Positions 15,523-24,684 of a stretch of DNA of 64,000 nt are shown one piece after another (the first letter of the stretch is position 1; every line of letters starts with the position of its first letter). The notes under the pieces were generated by a model, which was not told where the DNA came from, did no database searches, and saw only the letters and a list, made by a program, of their open reading frames with translations. Origin of the DNA: Clostridia bacterium (GTDB taxonomy: Bacteria; Bacillota; Clostridia; RGIG6154); contig JAGAJK010000087.1 of NCBI GenBank assembly GCA_017626145.1, forward strand, positions 1 through 64,000. Reading direction: 5' to 3'. A program made the position numbers and the translations under genes.

Positions 15523-16478
15523 AATCCTATTTTAGCGAAGAAATAACAAAAACAGTTAACACATTAAAGGAAGATAAATACGATTTGTGCTTTGCACTTT
15601 TGTCCGATTCAAAGCTTTCCGATGAAGGTGCTGTTACAAGAGAAAACATAGCCGAAATTGATAAGGAAGCAAATTTCGATTTTTCGGTTCATTGCGGTAA
15701 TTTTATTTTAGGTAATAACCCCGAAAAAATTTCACGACGTCTTATGAGAGAAGAAATGCAAAGTTACAAGGATTCAACAAAAAGCAGAAAGCTTTTTGTT
15801 TGTCAGGGTTATAATGATGGTTGGCGTGATGAAAGATTCAAAGGTCAGCTTGCCTGCAATATAGTGTGTGACGAATCCTGGAGCGAAGATACTGTGTTTT
15901 TAAATGAGTATGTTGTAAGAAACGGGAATGCCCCTTATTATTACGCTGATATGGAAGACAAAAAGACAAGAATTATATGTCTTTGCTCGTATGTTTCTGA
16001 CCTTGACAGAGAGAATGAAATGTACGAAAAATACATATCGTTAGGCGTAAAACAAACAGTATGGCTTGATAAGGAAGCTTTAAATCTTCCAATGGGCTGG
16101 AATGTTATTATTTTTTCACACAGAATACCCCACTCACGTTTTGAAAACGGAGAGGACCCGTTTATTTATCAGGGCTTTTCGATAGAAAAAACTCTTGCCG
16201 TACTTCAGCAGGCAAAGGACAGAGGTATAAATATCGTTGCCTGGATTGCAGGCGGCTACGGAGCAGACGGATATGCCGTTGTAGGTGGCATTAATTATGT
16301 TACAATACCATCTCAAAGCATAAGCTCGGCTATCAATAAGTGTAACCTTACAGAAGTTAAAAGAGAAAAGAATACTCTTTCTCAGGAATGCTGGAATATA
16401 TGTGCATTAAATACCGAAAGCAGAGAATTAAGGTTGATACGTTTCGGTGCGGGCGAGGACAGAATAATTAAATATTAA
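15519..16478 (+). CDS. Degenerate metallophosphoesterase paralogue (probable pseudoenzyme)
   Basis: This 319-residue protein aligns end to end with its upstream neighbour, including shared tails of the form IRFGAG.DR. The catalytic positions are changed: D-x-H becomes D30-S-K32, the bridging Asp becomes Asn61 (HCGNFILGN), GNHD becomes GYND, and GHHHGD becomes GGYGADGY. Only the SH motif histidine remains. It has an intact frame of normal length, so it is a maintained gene, not a pseudogene. Translational coupling suggests a heteromer or regulatory subunit with the active paralogue; that is inference. Confidence 0.88.
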   Translation: MKSYFSEEITKTVNTLKEDKYDLCFALLSDSKLSDEGAVTRENIAEIDKEANFDFSVHCGNFILGNNPEKISRRLMREEMQSYKDSTKSRKLFVCQGYNDGWRDERFKGQLACNIVCDESWSEDTVFLNEYVVRNGNAPYYYADMEDKKTRIICLCSYVSDLDRENEMYEKYISLGVKQTVWLDKEALNLPMGWNVIIFSHRIPHSRFENGEDPFIYQGFSIEKTLAVLQQAKDRGINIVAWIAGGYGADGYAVVGGINYVTIPSQSISSAINKCNLTEVKREKNTLSQECWNICALNTESRELRLIRFGAGEDRIIKY

Positions 16479-16483
16479 AAAAG

Positions 16484-16530
16484 AATGTGTTTCAATAAGT
16501 GGGTTTTCACAAATTGAAACACATTTTTAA
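16484..16530 (+). terminator. Terminator after metallophosphoesterase pair
   Basis: A 13-bp stem (16484-16496 with 16513-16525) is followed by TTTTTAA. It lies between converging genes and its A-rich left flank may let it work in both directions. Confidence 0.85.
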
Positions 16531-17886
16531 TTATAAATTTTTAATTTTTACGTTCATAAATGAAAGAGTTGGTATATGATTTGCATAGTCGCAAGGAACA
16601 ACTCCCATTCTGTTTGCTTTCCAACTGCAATTTATAACAGCTCCCTTTTCAAGCTTTCTGGGAAAAACAAGTCTTAATTTATCGGGGAAAATTTCCTCAA
16701 AGTCACTTATGTGAACTTCGCCACAACTGTCGACGGCATCTATTTCAAGCATTTCGGGAGCACATTCAAAGGTGTATATTTTATCAACAATATTTTCAAA
16801 AGTTAAAATAACACTTCCGTCTTTTTGCATTTCTGCTGATTTTATATCAGGAGCGTTGCATAAGAACTGCTTGTTGTACAACTTGTTTAAAACTGTTTTT
16901 GCAAGTCTTTCACCGAATTTTAAATTTGAAAATGCGTCGTTATGTATTCCGTCAGAAAGTGTACCGTCACTTGTAGGGATAACGTAAATATTCTTTTCGT
17001 TTTTTAGCTGACGGATATTTTCGTTAACAACACCCCAGTAAATGCTGTTGCCGGTTCTTGCAATATGTCTGTTAAGCTGAAACATAAAAACAGGTAAATC
17101 GGGATTATTTATATCCATGCAAAGCTTTTCTTTCATTTTAAGGAAACGTTCTTTATAAGCTTTGGCATTTGTTTCATTTCCTGTTTCGCTGCAACCCTGA
17201 TGCCACAAAAAAGCTTTTATGCTTCCGCCTGCAACGTTTATTGAATCAAGCATATTAGAGTATAAAAATTCGTTCCAGTTATTAAGGGTTGAGCCGCCCA
17301 AAGCAGACTGAATAAGCCCGATAGGATAGTTTAAGTATCTTTTTAAATACTTTGCGAAAGTAAGGTACATGGAAATACCGCAGTTTGAACCATCTGTATT
17401 GGGGCTGTCACAAAAGCTTGAATCCTGCAAAGGATGAACGGCTAAGTGCCATTCTTTGTCGTTACCTAACAAATGAACGCCGCTTTCTGCAGGGTCATAT
17501 GCAAAATCCTTTGAATATCCTGCTGAATTGCTCTGTCCTGCGATGACGAATAAATCTCCAACACCTACGTGGAAAATGCTGTCACCTCTTCGCGACCATT
17601 CCATAAACTCGGGATGGTTAAAATTGGCACAGGTTTTTATTGTGTAAGGTCCTCCGGTAGGAACTGTCAGAGTAACAGACCACTTTTTACCGTTTAACTT
17701 ACATTCTTTCCACCAGAAAAGCATTTCCTGGGTATCCTCGTAAGCAACGGTTGCAAAAACCTTATATTCGCCTTCTTTTGTGCCTTCGGTAATCACACTA
17801 CCGTTTAAGGTTATTTCCGCAAAACCGTCTTTTTGCTGAAAAATCTGATAATTTTTTGCTCCGGTTTCAATTACAACTCTGTTCAT
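16531..17886 (-). CDS. SGNH/sialate O-acetylesterase-like protein
   Basis: The 451-residue protein has an N-terminal beta-sandwich, then an SGNH hydrolase core of the SASA type: nucleophile Ser119 in VIAGQSNSAG, a block WHQGCSETGN, and a C-terminal DGIHND with the catalytic Asp/His. Such enzymes remove O-acetyl groups from sialic acid or plant polysaccharides. No signal peptide is seen, so it may act on imported oligosaccharides. It lies 18 nt after the AMP-ligase gene and is probably co-transcribed. Substrate is unassigned. Confidence 0.88.
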   Translation of the reverse strand: MNRVVIETGAKNYQIFQQKDGFAEITLNGSVITEGTKEGEYKVFATVAYEDTQEMLFWWKECKLNGKKWSVTLTVPTGGPYTIKTCANFNHPEFMEWSRRGDSIFHVGVGDLFVIAGQSNSAGYSKDFAYDPAESGVHLLGNDKEWHLAVHPLQDSSFCDSPNTDGSNCGISMYLTFAKYLKRYLNYPIGLIQSALGGSTLNNWNEFLYSNMLDSINVAGGSIKAFLWHQGCSETGNETNAKAYKERFLKMKEKLCMDINNPDLPVFMFQLNRHIARTGNSIYWGVVNENIRQLKNEKNIYVIPTSDGTLSDGIHNDAFSNLKFGERLAKTVLNKLYNKQFLCNAPDIKSAEMQKDGSVILTFENIVDKIYTFECAPEMLEIDAVDSCGEVHISDFEEIFPDKLRLVFPRKLEKGAVINCSWKANRMGVVPCDYANHIPTLSFMNVKIKNL

Positions 17887-17904
17887 ATCAATATAGCCTC
17901 ATTG

Positions 17905-19614
17905 TTATTCTTCTGTTTTCCCAAGCTCTTCCTGTTCTAAAACTCTGTACGCAACCTTACCAACCAAGGTTTTAGGAAGAGTATCACGGAATTCAATGTC
18001 GTAGGGAATTGCATATTTTGCCATATTCTTTTTGCAGTACTCTAAAATTAATGCCTTTGTTTCATCAGTTGCAAGAGTTTTATCCTTAAGCATAATAAAC
18101 GCTTTTACCTTCTGCATTTTGTATGGGTCTGCAACACCTATAACACAGCTCATCTGAATTAATTCGTGAGCATCTAAAATATTTTCAAGCTGTGACGGAT
18201 ATACGTTATATCCGCTTGTTACAATCATTCTTTTAATTCTTTGCTTAAAGTATATGAAGCCATCCTCATCCATCATACCAAGGTCACCGGTATGAAGCCA
18301 TTGCTTGCCGTCAGAATGAAGCTTTAACGTATTATTTGTTTCTTCCTCCTGGTCCATATATCCTTTCATAACGGTAGGTCCGCAAATGCAGATTTCACCC
18401 TCCTGACCGTATGGAACCTCGTCGGTTGTGTTAACCGCAACAATTTTAAAGAATGTATCAGGGAAAGGAAACCCTATGCTTCCGTCACGTGACATATGTG
18501 TAGGTGTAAGACAGCAGGCTGTAACACATTCGGTTGTGCCGTAGCCTTCACGTATTATAACCTTTCCGTTATGGTCTTTTAAGAATTTATCAATCTTCTT
18601 TTTCAGCTCAACCGATAAAGAATCACCGCCTGAGAAAACTCCCTTGAAACAGGAAAGGTCTATGTTGTCAAATTTGGGGCTTCGTAAAAATGCCTCGTAA
18701 AGAGTAGGAACGCCTGCGATAAAGTTAGGTCTGTGTTTTTTGATTAAATCTGCACAGCTGTCGGGAGTGAATCTTGGAATAAGAACACATCTTCCTCCGC
18801 TTGCAAGCATCGAATGGATTCCTACACCCAGGCCAAAACCGTGGAATATCGGCATAATGGCAAGCATTTTGTCTCCGGGAGCAAACATTTTGTTTGTGGC
18901 AATAACCTGCTTGGCAAGAGCATTGAAATTGTAGCTTGTAAGCATAATTCCTTTTGTTTTACCCGTTGTTCCTCCGCTGTAGAGGATAACCGCTGTATCA
19001 TTACAATCCATAACCGCTTTAGAGACTTGTGTTTCATCCTTGGCAAGCTTTAAAAAGTCATTCCACATAATAACACAACCATTTTCGGGGAGGTCGATGT
19101 TAACCTTTTTCTGCGTTAAGGTGTACGCAATTTTCATAAAAGGAGAGAGTGCGTCCTTAACACTTGTAACTATAAGCTTTTTTAAAGCTCCGCTTTTAAG
19201 AATGTTTTCAAACTTGGAAAAAGCGATATCTATGGTAAGACAGAATTTACTTTTTGATTCTTCAATGTAAAATTCAATTTCCTTTTCTGCAGAAAGAGGA
19301 TGAATCATATTCGCAATACCGCCGATGTAGTTTATCGCATAGAAAATGATAACACCCTGGGGTGAATTAGGCATACAAACCGTAACCTTATCACCTTTAC
19401 GCACCCCTATTTTGTGAAGCGAGGTTGCAGCTTCCTTTATTCTTTTTATGAAATCGCTGTATTTTGTTGCCGAACCCATAAAATCAAAAGCAATGTAATC
19501 GGGATAAGCTTTTGCACTCTCTTCGATTGCGTCAAATATTGTTCCGTCGCTGTAGGTAAGCGAGGCAGGAACATCACCTAAATTTTCAAGCCATGGTGCG
19601 TTTAACTGCGTCAT
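17905..19614 (-). CDS. AMP-forming acyl-CoA synthetase/ligase
   Basis: The 569-residue adenylate-forming enzyme has the P-loop-like SGGTTGKTKGIMLT motif, the GYGTTECV core motif, the LHTGDLGMMDEDGF hinge region, and a C-terminal domain with a GKVAYR lysine. It activates a carboxylate as acyl-AMP and probably transfers it to CoA. The start at 19614 has AAGGAGG 9 nt upstream; it overlaps the preceding acyltransferase-like gene by 29 nt, which implies coupled translation. The acyl substrate is unknown; medium or long fatty acids are typical of nearest relatives. Confidence 0.9.
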   Translation of the reverse strand: MTQLNAPWLENLGDVPASLTYSDGTIFDAIEESAKAYPDYIAFDFMGSATKYSDFIKRIKEAATSLHKIGVRKGDKVTVCMPNSPQGVIIFYAINYIGGIANMIHPLSAEKEIEFYIEESKSKFCLTIDIAFSKFENILKSGALKKLIVTSVKDALSPFMKIAYTLTQKKVNIDLPENGCVIMWNDFLKLAKDETQVSKAVMDCNDTAVILYSGGTTGKTKGIMLTSYNFNALAKQVIATNKMFAPGDKMLAIMPIFHGFGLGVGIHSMLASGGRCVLIPRFTPDSCADLIKKHRPNFIAGVPTLYEAFLRSPKFDNIDLSCFKGVFSGGDSLSVELKKKIDKFLKDHNGKVIIREGYGTTECVTACCLTPTHMSRDGSIGFPFPDTFFKIVAVNTTDEVPYGQEGEICICGPTVMKGYMDQEEETNNTLKLHSDGKQWLHTGDLGMMDEDGFIYFKQRIKRMIVTSGYNVYPSQLENILDAHELIQMSCVIGVADPYKMQKVKAFIMLKDKTLATDETKALILEYCKKNMAKYAIPYDIEFRDTLPKTLVGKVAYRVLEQEELGKTEE

Positions 19615-20482
19615 AATCAATTTCCTCCTTAGCAGGTCTGTCAAGCAAATCCGGGTTTTCAAGAATATATTTTAAAATTCGTATCGTTTTGGAGTAATAA
19701 AAACCATCTGCTATACGTTCATCTATTGTAAGCCCTAAATCTACCGTTTTTCTCATTTCATAGCTTCCGTCAGGAGAAAATACAGGCTTGTCGTAAATTT
19801 TGCCCACTACTACAAAAATTGAATTTGTTCCCCAGTTTGTCAGGTGATGGTACCCTGCAGGAAGTCCTATTGAGCCAAAGTTTGATAAAAATACCGTAGC
19901 CTGATTAGGGTCGGTTTTAACCAGTGATTCAGGCACAAGACCGTAATTGTCAAGCTTTTTGTAGCACCACATAAGGAAAGAAAGAATCGGGAAGGGGAGC
20001 TTCTTCATCATATCCATTGCATCCGTCGTGTTATCCTTTTGCGTATCACTTTTACATACTGCAATTTCCTTAACAAGCTTTTCGTGAATAGAATCGATAG
20101 TGTCATCTTCTGAAAAATTCATAAAAGCAAGTGATTCAAGAGCCTTATCGTTAAACTGTTTTTTTACTGTAAAGGCTGCTGAAAAAGTCCTTCTCTGATA
20201 TACTCTGTTTCTTTTTACGAAACGGTTCATTTTCGGACGAAGCTGAAGAATTTTACCGAAAGAAGCAATAAACGCCTGAAAAAGTGTGTAGGGTGCACCG
20301 CTGCAGCTTTTATTTTTTTCTTCAATGAAAGCAAGAAGATTCGTAACATCGATGCTCTCACTTATAAAAGCTTCATTATCACAACGGTTCGGGTATATAA
20401 AAGGCATTATAACGTGCATTGAATCAATATCCTTAATCCATACACCGTCTCTTCTGTCGCCTATTTTTTTCTTTTTATTCAT
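19586..20482 (-). CDS. CAT/E2-type acyltransferase-like protein
   Basis: The 298-residue protein resembles the catalytic domain of 2-oxoacid dehydrogenase E2 and chloramphenicol acetyltransferases, but lacks a lipoyl domain. The C-terminal motif LGLTIDERIADGFYYSK corresponds to the catalytic H-x-x-x-D-G motif with Glu in place of the usual His. This variant could be inactive or use another base. ATG at 20482 is preferred (GAGGT 6 nt upstream) over ATG at 20488. Overlap with the downstream acyl ligase suggests the two act together, for example activation then transfer of an acyl group; inference. Confidence 0.75.
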   Translation of the reverse strand: MNKKKKIGDRRDGVWIKDIDSMHVIMPFIYPNRCDNEAFISESIDVTNLLAFIEEKNKSCSGAPYTLFQAFIASFGKILQLRPKMNRFVKRNRVYQRRTFSAAFTVKKQFNDKALESLAFMNFSEDDTIDSIHEKLVKEIAVCKSDTQKDNTTDAMDMMKKLPFPILSFLMWCYKKLDNYGLVPESLVKTDPNQATVFLSNFGSIGLPAGYHHLTNWGTNSIFVVVGKIYDKPVFSPDGSYEMRKTVDLGLTIDERIADGFYYSKTIRILKYILENPDLLDRPAKEEIDYDAVKRTMA

Positions 20483-20549
20483 ATTCATACCTCACAAAAG
20501 CATACTTATATGCAAATTATACTATAACTTGTCGAATAAGTCAAATTTA

Positions 20550-20592
20550 AAAGGTTGCAGGTACTATTTATAGTGTAACTGCAACCTTTATT
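20550..20592 (-). terminator. Terminator of the mannoside operon
   Basis: An 11-bp stem (AAAGGTTGCAG with CTGCAACCTTT) encloses a second small hairpin. It lies 2 nt past the GH38 stop and before the acyltransferase start, so it separates the two leftward units. Confidence 0.75.
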
Positions 20593-20593
20593 A

Positions 20594-23500
20594 CTAAATT
20601 TCTTTTGTTATACCGCAGAAGGTATCACTCATTTTACCGCAGAAACCGTCTTTATCTACAGCACAAACTTTATAGTAATACGCGGTATGTGTTTTTAAGT
20701 TTTTGTCTTCATAACGTGCTACCTTGTATTCTTCGGGGTAAACGTTACATAAAAAGGTATTATCATTTGCTTCGAAATTTTCATTCTCGCTGCGATACAG
20801 CTTGTAGTGGGAGAATTTTTCTTCTGTGTTTTGTCCCCATAAAAGATACAATTGTCCGTCGTTTTCCCCACAGGCTGCCATTGGTTTTGAAATAAGACCT
20901 GTATAAACCGCCCCTACAGACAAAGCGTCAGAACACATGGTGTCTTTTGTTAAAGGAATACGTACGGAATCCTTTAAAAGTCTGAAGGTATGAAAATTAC
21001 TGTCATTTCCACTATACATCTGCTCATCGACGGTGTTTTTCACAGTATCAATATTTCCTAAAACAGAGCTTGTTATTTCTGTGTCACAGTCGTTACCGTA
21101 CAGACGGAGTATAAGTCCTTTGGTATCATCAGCAGGCTTTAAGCATAAAAATCTTAAATCCTTGTCAATTTCAATAAAGCTTTGCTCTGTCTTGTCGAAA
21201 GTCCCTTTTTGCGTAGAAATTTCCGTCATATAAAGCGGTGTTTCAAGTCTTTCTGCCATAGAATCAATTTTTGCAGACTTGTAATTCATGAGGTATGAGG
21301 TTATGGAGTAACGGAACCGCAAGTCAAGATGACTTCCGCCGATGCAGTGCATCTGAAGCCAGTCGTTCGCAACGTACATAAACATTTTTGAGCTGTCTCC
21401 TGCATTTGCAAAATCCGTTTTATCGGGGTGAATGTGATCAAATTCAACCAAGGTTGAATCGGGTGAAAAGCAGGCAACACCAAAATCATTGTTTTCGGCG
21501 GCGCACCAGGAACGCATTGCCATATAAACGTCAGTTCCGTGTCCTGTTACATCTTTAGCGTATTCGCAGACACAGCCGTTTAAATGGCAGTACCTTTTTG
21601 CTTTCTCAACCAAAAACGGAAACGAAATATAAAGATAACGCAGATAGCGGTTTTTGTTAATCATATCCTTAACGTGGAACAGTTTATTATCAAAATCTAT
21701 ACGTTTTTCGTAGTTGATAAGAGTAACCTTCTGAACAATTTCCGTACCAAGACCCTCGATTTCATTTTTTACAATTACAGTTGTCTTTTCAGGCTCCGTA
21801 ATGATTTCAAAATCAGCATTTAATGCCGTTTTAAACGTTTGATGATTATCATTTGTATAAATAATTTCATTTGCTCCGTAAGGTGAATTCAAATCAAGTA
21901 GTTCTTTATTTAATAATTTATCGAAAACAGAATATAAAGCACCGCTTTCTTTAAAAGTAACCTTATAAAATTTATTTTCAATTACAGGCGGAGCGGAAGA
22001 AATTTCTTTTACTTTATCGTAAGGCAAAAAATCCTTTTTAGGAACGGTTATGTATCCAAAAGGCGGAACATTAACTGTTTTATAACCAAAATCGGTTTCA
22101 ATAAGCTCTTTTCTTTCCTGAAGAGTTGAGTTAAAAACAACCACACTTTCTTCTTTGGCAGAAATCTTTGACGTAATCAAAGCTAATGTTTTTTTTGTTT
22201 CTTCGGTTGCGGTGTTACGCGCCTTGTTTATCCAGTCACGGTGTTGCATCCAGGTTTCGTATACACGTCTGCCCTGATATCCGCTAGTACCGTAAGAGTG
22301 CTCATCGTTATATAACAAATAATCCCACGCCCGTCTGAAATCTTCTTTGGGATATTTGTAATTATTATCGAGTAAACAGGCAATCGTTGACCATTTTTCT
22401 GCATCGGGAAGTATTCTGTCGACTTCAAATTTATCTGCAAGAAGCTCCGGTGTCGAAACTGGATGCTGATACCATCCACCGGTAATATCACCTTTTAAAA
22501 TGGGAATTTTATCATCGAATTTTTCTCTTAAAATGTTAAAAGGAGTATCAGGATTTCCCAAAGCTCTTATTTGAGGGAATTTCCATTTTTCGTTCCAGTC
22601 CCTGATAGAGTCACAAAGAGCAAGATTAGGCTCCTGGTCGTCGCTGTAGCAGGCAAAAAGCCAGGTGTCGTAAGGATATTTTTCTTCTATTTTCGGAAGC
22701 TGTCTGCTCATATGGTATTCAACACTTTTAAGACTGTTGTAGGTAAATCCGTTCTGCGGATGAAACCCGAATTCATTTCCTCCGTGACCGTACTGGGTCG
22801 AACACCATACTAAAATTCTGTTCTTCTTGTCATCTTCCCAGTAAAACACCATAGGCAGATTTGAATCGTACCTTACATCTATTCTTGAGCCTCCGCCACT
22901 TGTGTTGGTATCCCATATACAGCTGTCGTTGGTTCTGTTCATTTCCCATAAGGTAGAGTATATCGGATTCCAGTGGTTAGGTGCAAAAATCAGATTTTTG
23001 TATCCTGCTTCGCTGTATGCCTGAATAAGTGACGGACTTAACCCGTTGTTGTCAATCATACTCAAAGTTTCGGTTTTAACGCCCCAATTTTTAAGCAAAC
23101 GCTTCTTTTCATATGCACTTCTGCACATTTCTTCAAGACCGTAAACCTGCGTGTGATTTCCTGCAACTCCTCCGCAAACACCTATTTTCCCTGTTTTTAT
23201 ATAATTGTCAATAAGTCTTTTACACTTTTCACCATCGCGGTCCTGCATATAATTGTTGAAAAACCAAGTGCCTTCCATAGTGTAACGGTACCTGTCGTTT
23301 TCGTCACGATTTTCTGTTTCGTCGCAAAGATTTTGTGCCATATCGGTAAAGCGGCAGCTTTCAAAACGTTGGATATACTGGGAATTATGAAGTCCTATAT
23401 CGGTGTGGGAGGAAATCATTGCGAAAAGTGTCCATTCTCTTGGCTTTTTCCATAAAACAGAAACGGAGTATAAAATATTTTCATTTTTATCGCAGAAAAC

Positions 23501-23722
23501 AAAATCTGCTTCCACATCCGTATCTTGAATGGGAAGCATAGCAAAGGTTGTGCCTTTACCATTGTTAAAAGCAACATCAATTTTGTCAACTATTTTGTTA
23601 TTTCCACTTAATACCGAAAGAAAGAGATGAGAAGCATATTTTGTTTCAAATTCAATATTAATTCTTTGTTTGTTATCCCGTGTTACCATAGAAACCGGGG
23701 TAATGTTCAGACTTTTAATCAT
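20594..23722 (-). CDS. GH38-like alpha-mannosidase family protein
   Basis: The 1042-residue protein has an N-terminal beta domain (1-100), then a GH38-like catalytic domain starting WTLFAMISSHTDIG, with metal ligands H106 and D108. A candidate nucleophile is D225 in LSMIDNNGLSP, and the GTWFFNNY segment is also typical. The mannosidase middle and beta-sandwich domains follow, and the last about 90 residues look like a fibronectin-III module (YLLWGQNTEEKFSHYKLYRS; TAYYYKVCAVDKDG). There is no signal peptide, so it probably acts on imported glycans. ATG at 23722 has GGAG 7 nt upstream; it starts 2 nt after the lactonase stop. The long form and lack of canonical HxHxD wording leave the exact substrate open. 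Confidence 0.82.
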   Translation of the reverse strand: MIKSLNITPVSMVTRDNKQRINIEFETKYASHLFLSVLSGNNKIVDKIDVAFNNGKGTTFAMLPIQDTDVEADFVFCDKNENILYSVSVLWKKPREWTLFAMISSHTDIGLHNSQYIQRFESCRFTDMAQNLCDETENRDENDRYRYTMEGTWFFNNYMQDRDGEKCKRLIDNYIKTGKIGVCGGVAGNHTQVYGLEEMCRSAYEKKRLLKNWGVKTETLSMIDNNGLSPSLIQAYSEAGYKNLIFAPNHWNPIYSTLWEMNRTNDSCIWDTNTSGGGSRIDVRYDSNLPMVFYWEDDKKNRILVWCSTQYGHGGNEFGFHPQNGFTYNSLKSVEYHMSRQLPKIEEKYPYDTWLFACYSDDQEPNLALCDSIRDWNEKWKFPQIRALGNPDTPFNILREKFDDKIPILKGDITGGWYQHPVSTPELLADKFEVDRILPDAEKWSTIACLLDNNYKYPKEDFRRAWDYLLYNDEHSYGTSGYQGRRVYETWMQHRDWINKARNTATEETKKTLALITSKISAKEESVVVFNSTLQERKELIETDFGYKTVNVPPFGYITVPKKDFLPYDKVKEISSAPPVIENKFYKVTFKESGALYSVFDKLLNKELLDLNSPYGANEIIYTNDNHQTFKTALNADFEIITEPEKTTVIVKNEIEGLGTEIVQKVTLINYEKRIDFDNKLFHVKDMINKNRYLRYLYISFPFLVEKAKRYCHLNGCVCEYAKDVTGHGTDVYMAMRSWCAAENNDFGVACFSPDSTLVEFDHIHPDKTDFANAGDSSKMFMYVANDWLQMHCIGGSHLDLRFRYSITSYLMNYKSAKIDSMAERLETPLYMTEISTQKGTFDKTEQSFIEIDKDLRFLCLKPADDTKGLILRLYGNDCDTEITSSVLGNIDTVKNTVDEQMYSGNDSNFHTFRLLKDSVRIPLTKDTMCSDALSVGAVYTGLISKPMAACGENDGQLYLLWGQNTEEKFSHYKLYRSENENFEANDNTFLCNVYPEEYKVARYEDKNLKTHTAYYYKVCAVDKDGFCGKMSDTFCGITKEI

Positions 23723-23724
23723 AG

Positions 23725-24669
23725 TTATTCTCCTGTAACGCAAATAGCTTCTTTTATATCTGAAACCTTATCCGTAAGGTTGAAATCTTTATCCAGTACC
23801 GTTATGTCATTGCTGAACTGATTTGTGCAAACTATATACTCGCCGAAAAAGTCAAAATCCCTTGGAAAGTTGCCGTGACAGGAATAAGCGGATATAAGTT
23901 CTAATTTTCTTCCGTCAAAATTAAGCTCGGCAATAGAATTATGTCCTCTGTTGGAAACATAAATTTTATCATTTTTTAAACGTATTGCAGAAGCAAAGCT
24001 TTCACCCGTAAAATCTGCAGGAAGACAGCTTTTTGTATCAAGCAAAGTACATTTTGCATCGTTGTACGAAAAAACCGAAACTGTAGATTTAAGCTCATTT
24101 ACCACGAACATATATTTTCCGTCGTCGGAAAAAACAAGATGTCTTGCTCCGTGACCGTCGGGAACCTTAACAGAATTTACAACATTTAAATTTTTGTCGT
24201 AAAAGAACACCGTATCAAGTCCTAAATCGCAGACTGCAATATATTTTTTATCCGGGGTAACTCCCGTAAAATGGGTGTGGGCTTTATCCTGACGAGGTAG
24301 ATTTGGACCATATCCTTCGTGAACCTTAAGTAAATCAGGCGTTCTGAAAACACTTCCCGAAATGTAGTTTGCACAGAAAATTTCACCATTGTATTCTGTT
24401 AAATGGCAAGCAACTTCCCCTTTGGTTGAAATGGGTGAAGTCGGTTTTGTTAATACTCCATCTTCTGCAATCTCTGCGGTTACAATACCGCTGTCGTTGG
24501 AATTTTCAAAAGGTGCACGAAGAAGAATATGCATTTTTTTATCCGATTTAATTGTGTACATCGGTCTGTCAAGAGGCGTAATATCCAAAAATTCAAGCTT
24601 ACCGTTTTTATTAAGATTATACCTGTAAATTCCGCCGTCTTCAGCACATGATGAAACATAAATATTCAT
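23725..24669 (-). CDS. Beta-propeller lactonase family protein
   Basis: The 314-residue protein belongs to the lactonase family of seven-bladed beta-propellers (YbhE/Pgl-like). Repeated blades read like YIAVCDLGLDTVFFY and YMFVVNELKSTVSVF, and the family block HTHFTGVTPDKKY is present. Family members open sugar lactones such as 6-phosphogluconolactone. Here it lies between RraA-like and GH38-like genes, so a sugar-acid lactone such as mannono-lactone is plausible; inference. The ATG follows AAAGGATTGG. Confidence 0.85.
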   Translation of the reverse strand: MNIYVSSCAEDGGIYRYNLNKNGKLEFLDITPLDRPMYTIKSDKKMHILLRAPFENSNDSGIVTAEIAEDGVLTKPTSPISTKGEVACHLTEYNGEIFCANYISGSVFRTPDLLKVHEGYGPNLPRQDKAHTHFTGVTPDKKYIAVCDLGLDTVFFYDKNLNVVNSVKVPDGHGARHLVFSDDGKYMFVVNELKSTVSVFSYNDAKCTLLDTKSCLPADFTGESFASAIRLKNDKIYVSNRGHNSIAELNFDGRKLELISAYSCHGNFPRDFDFFGEYIVCTNQFSNDITVLDKDFNLTDKVSDIKEAICVTGE

Positions 24670-24684
24670 AAAACCAATCCTTTT

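Noticed and set aside
15519-16478. Pseudogene
   Set aside because: The frame is intact and full length with coupled translation; only catalytic residues are lost, so pseudoenzyme is the better description.
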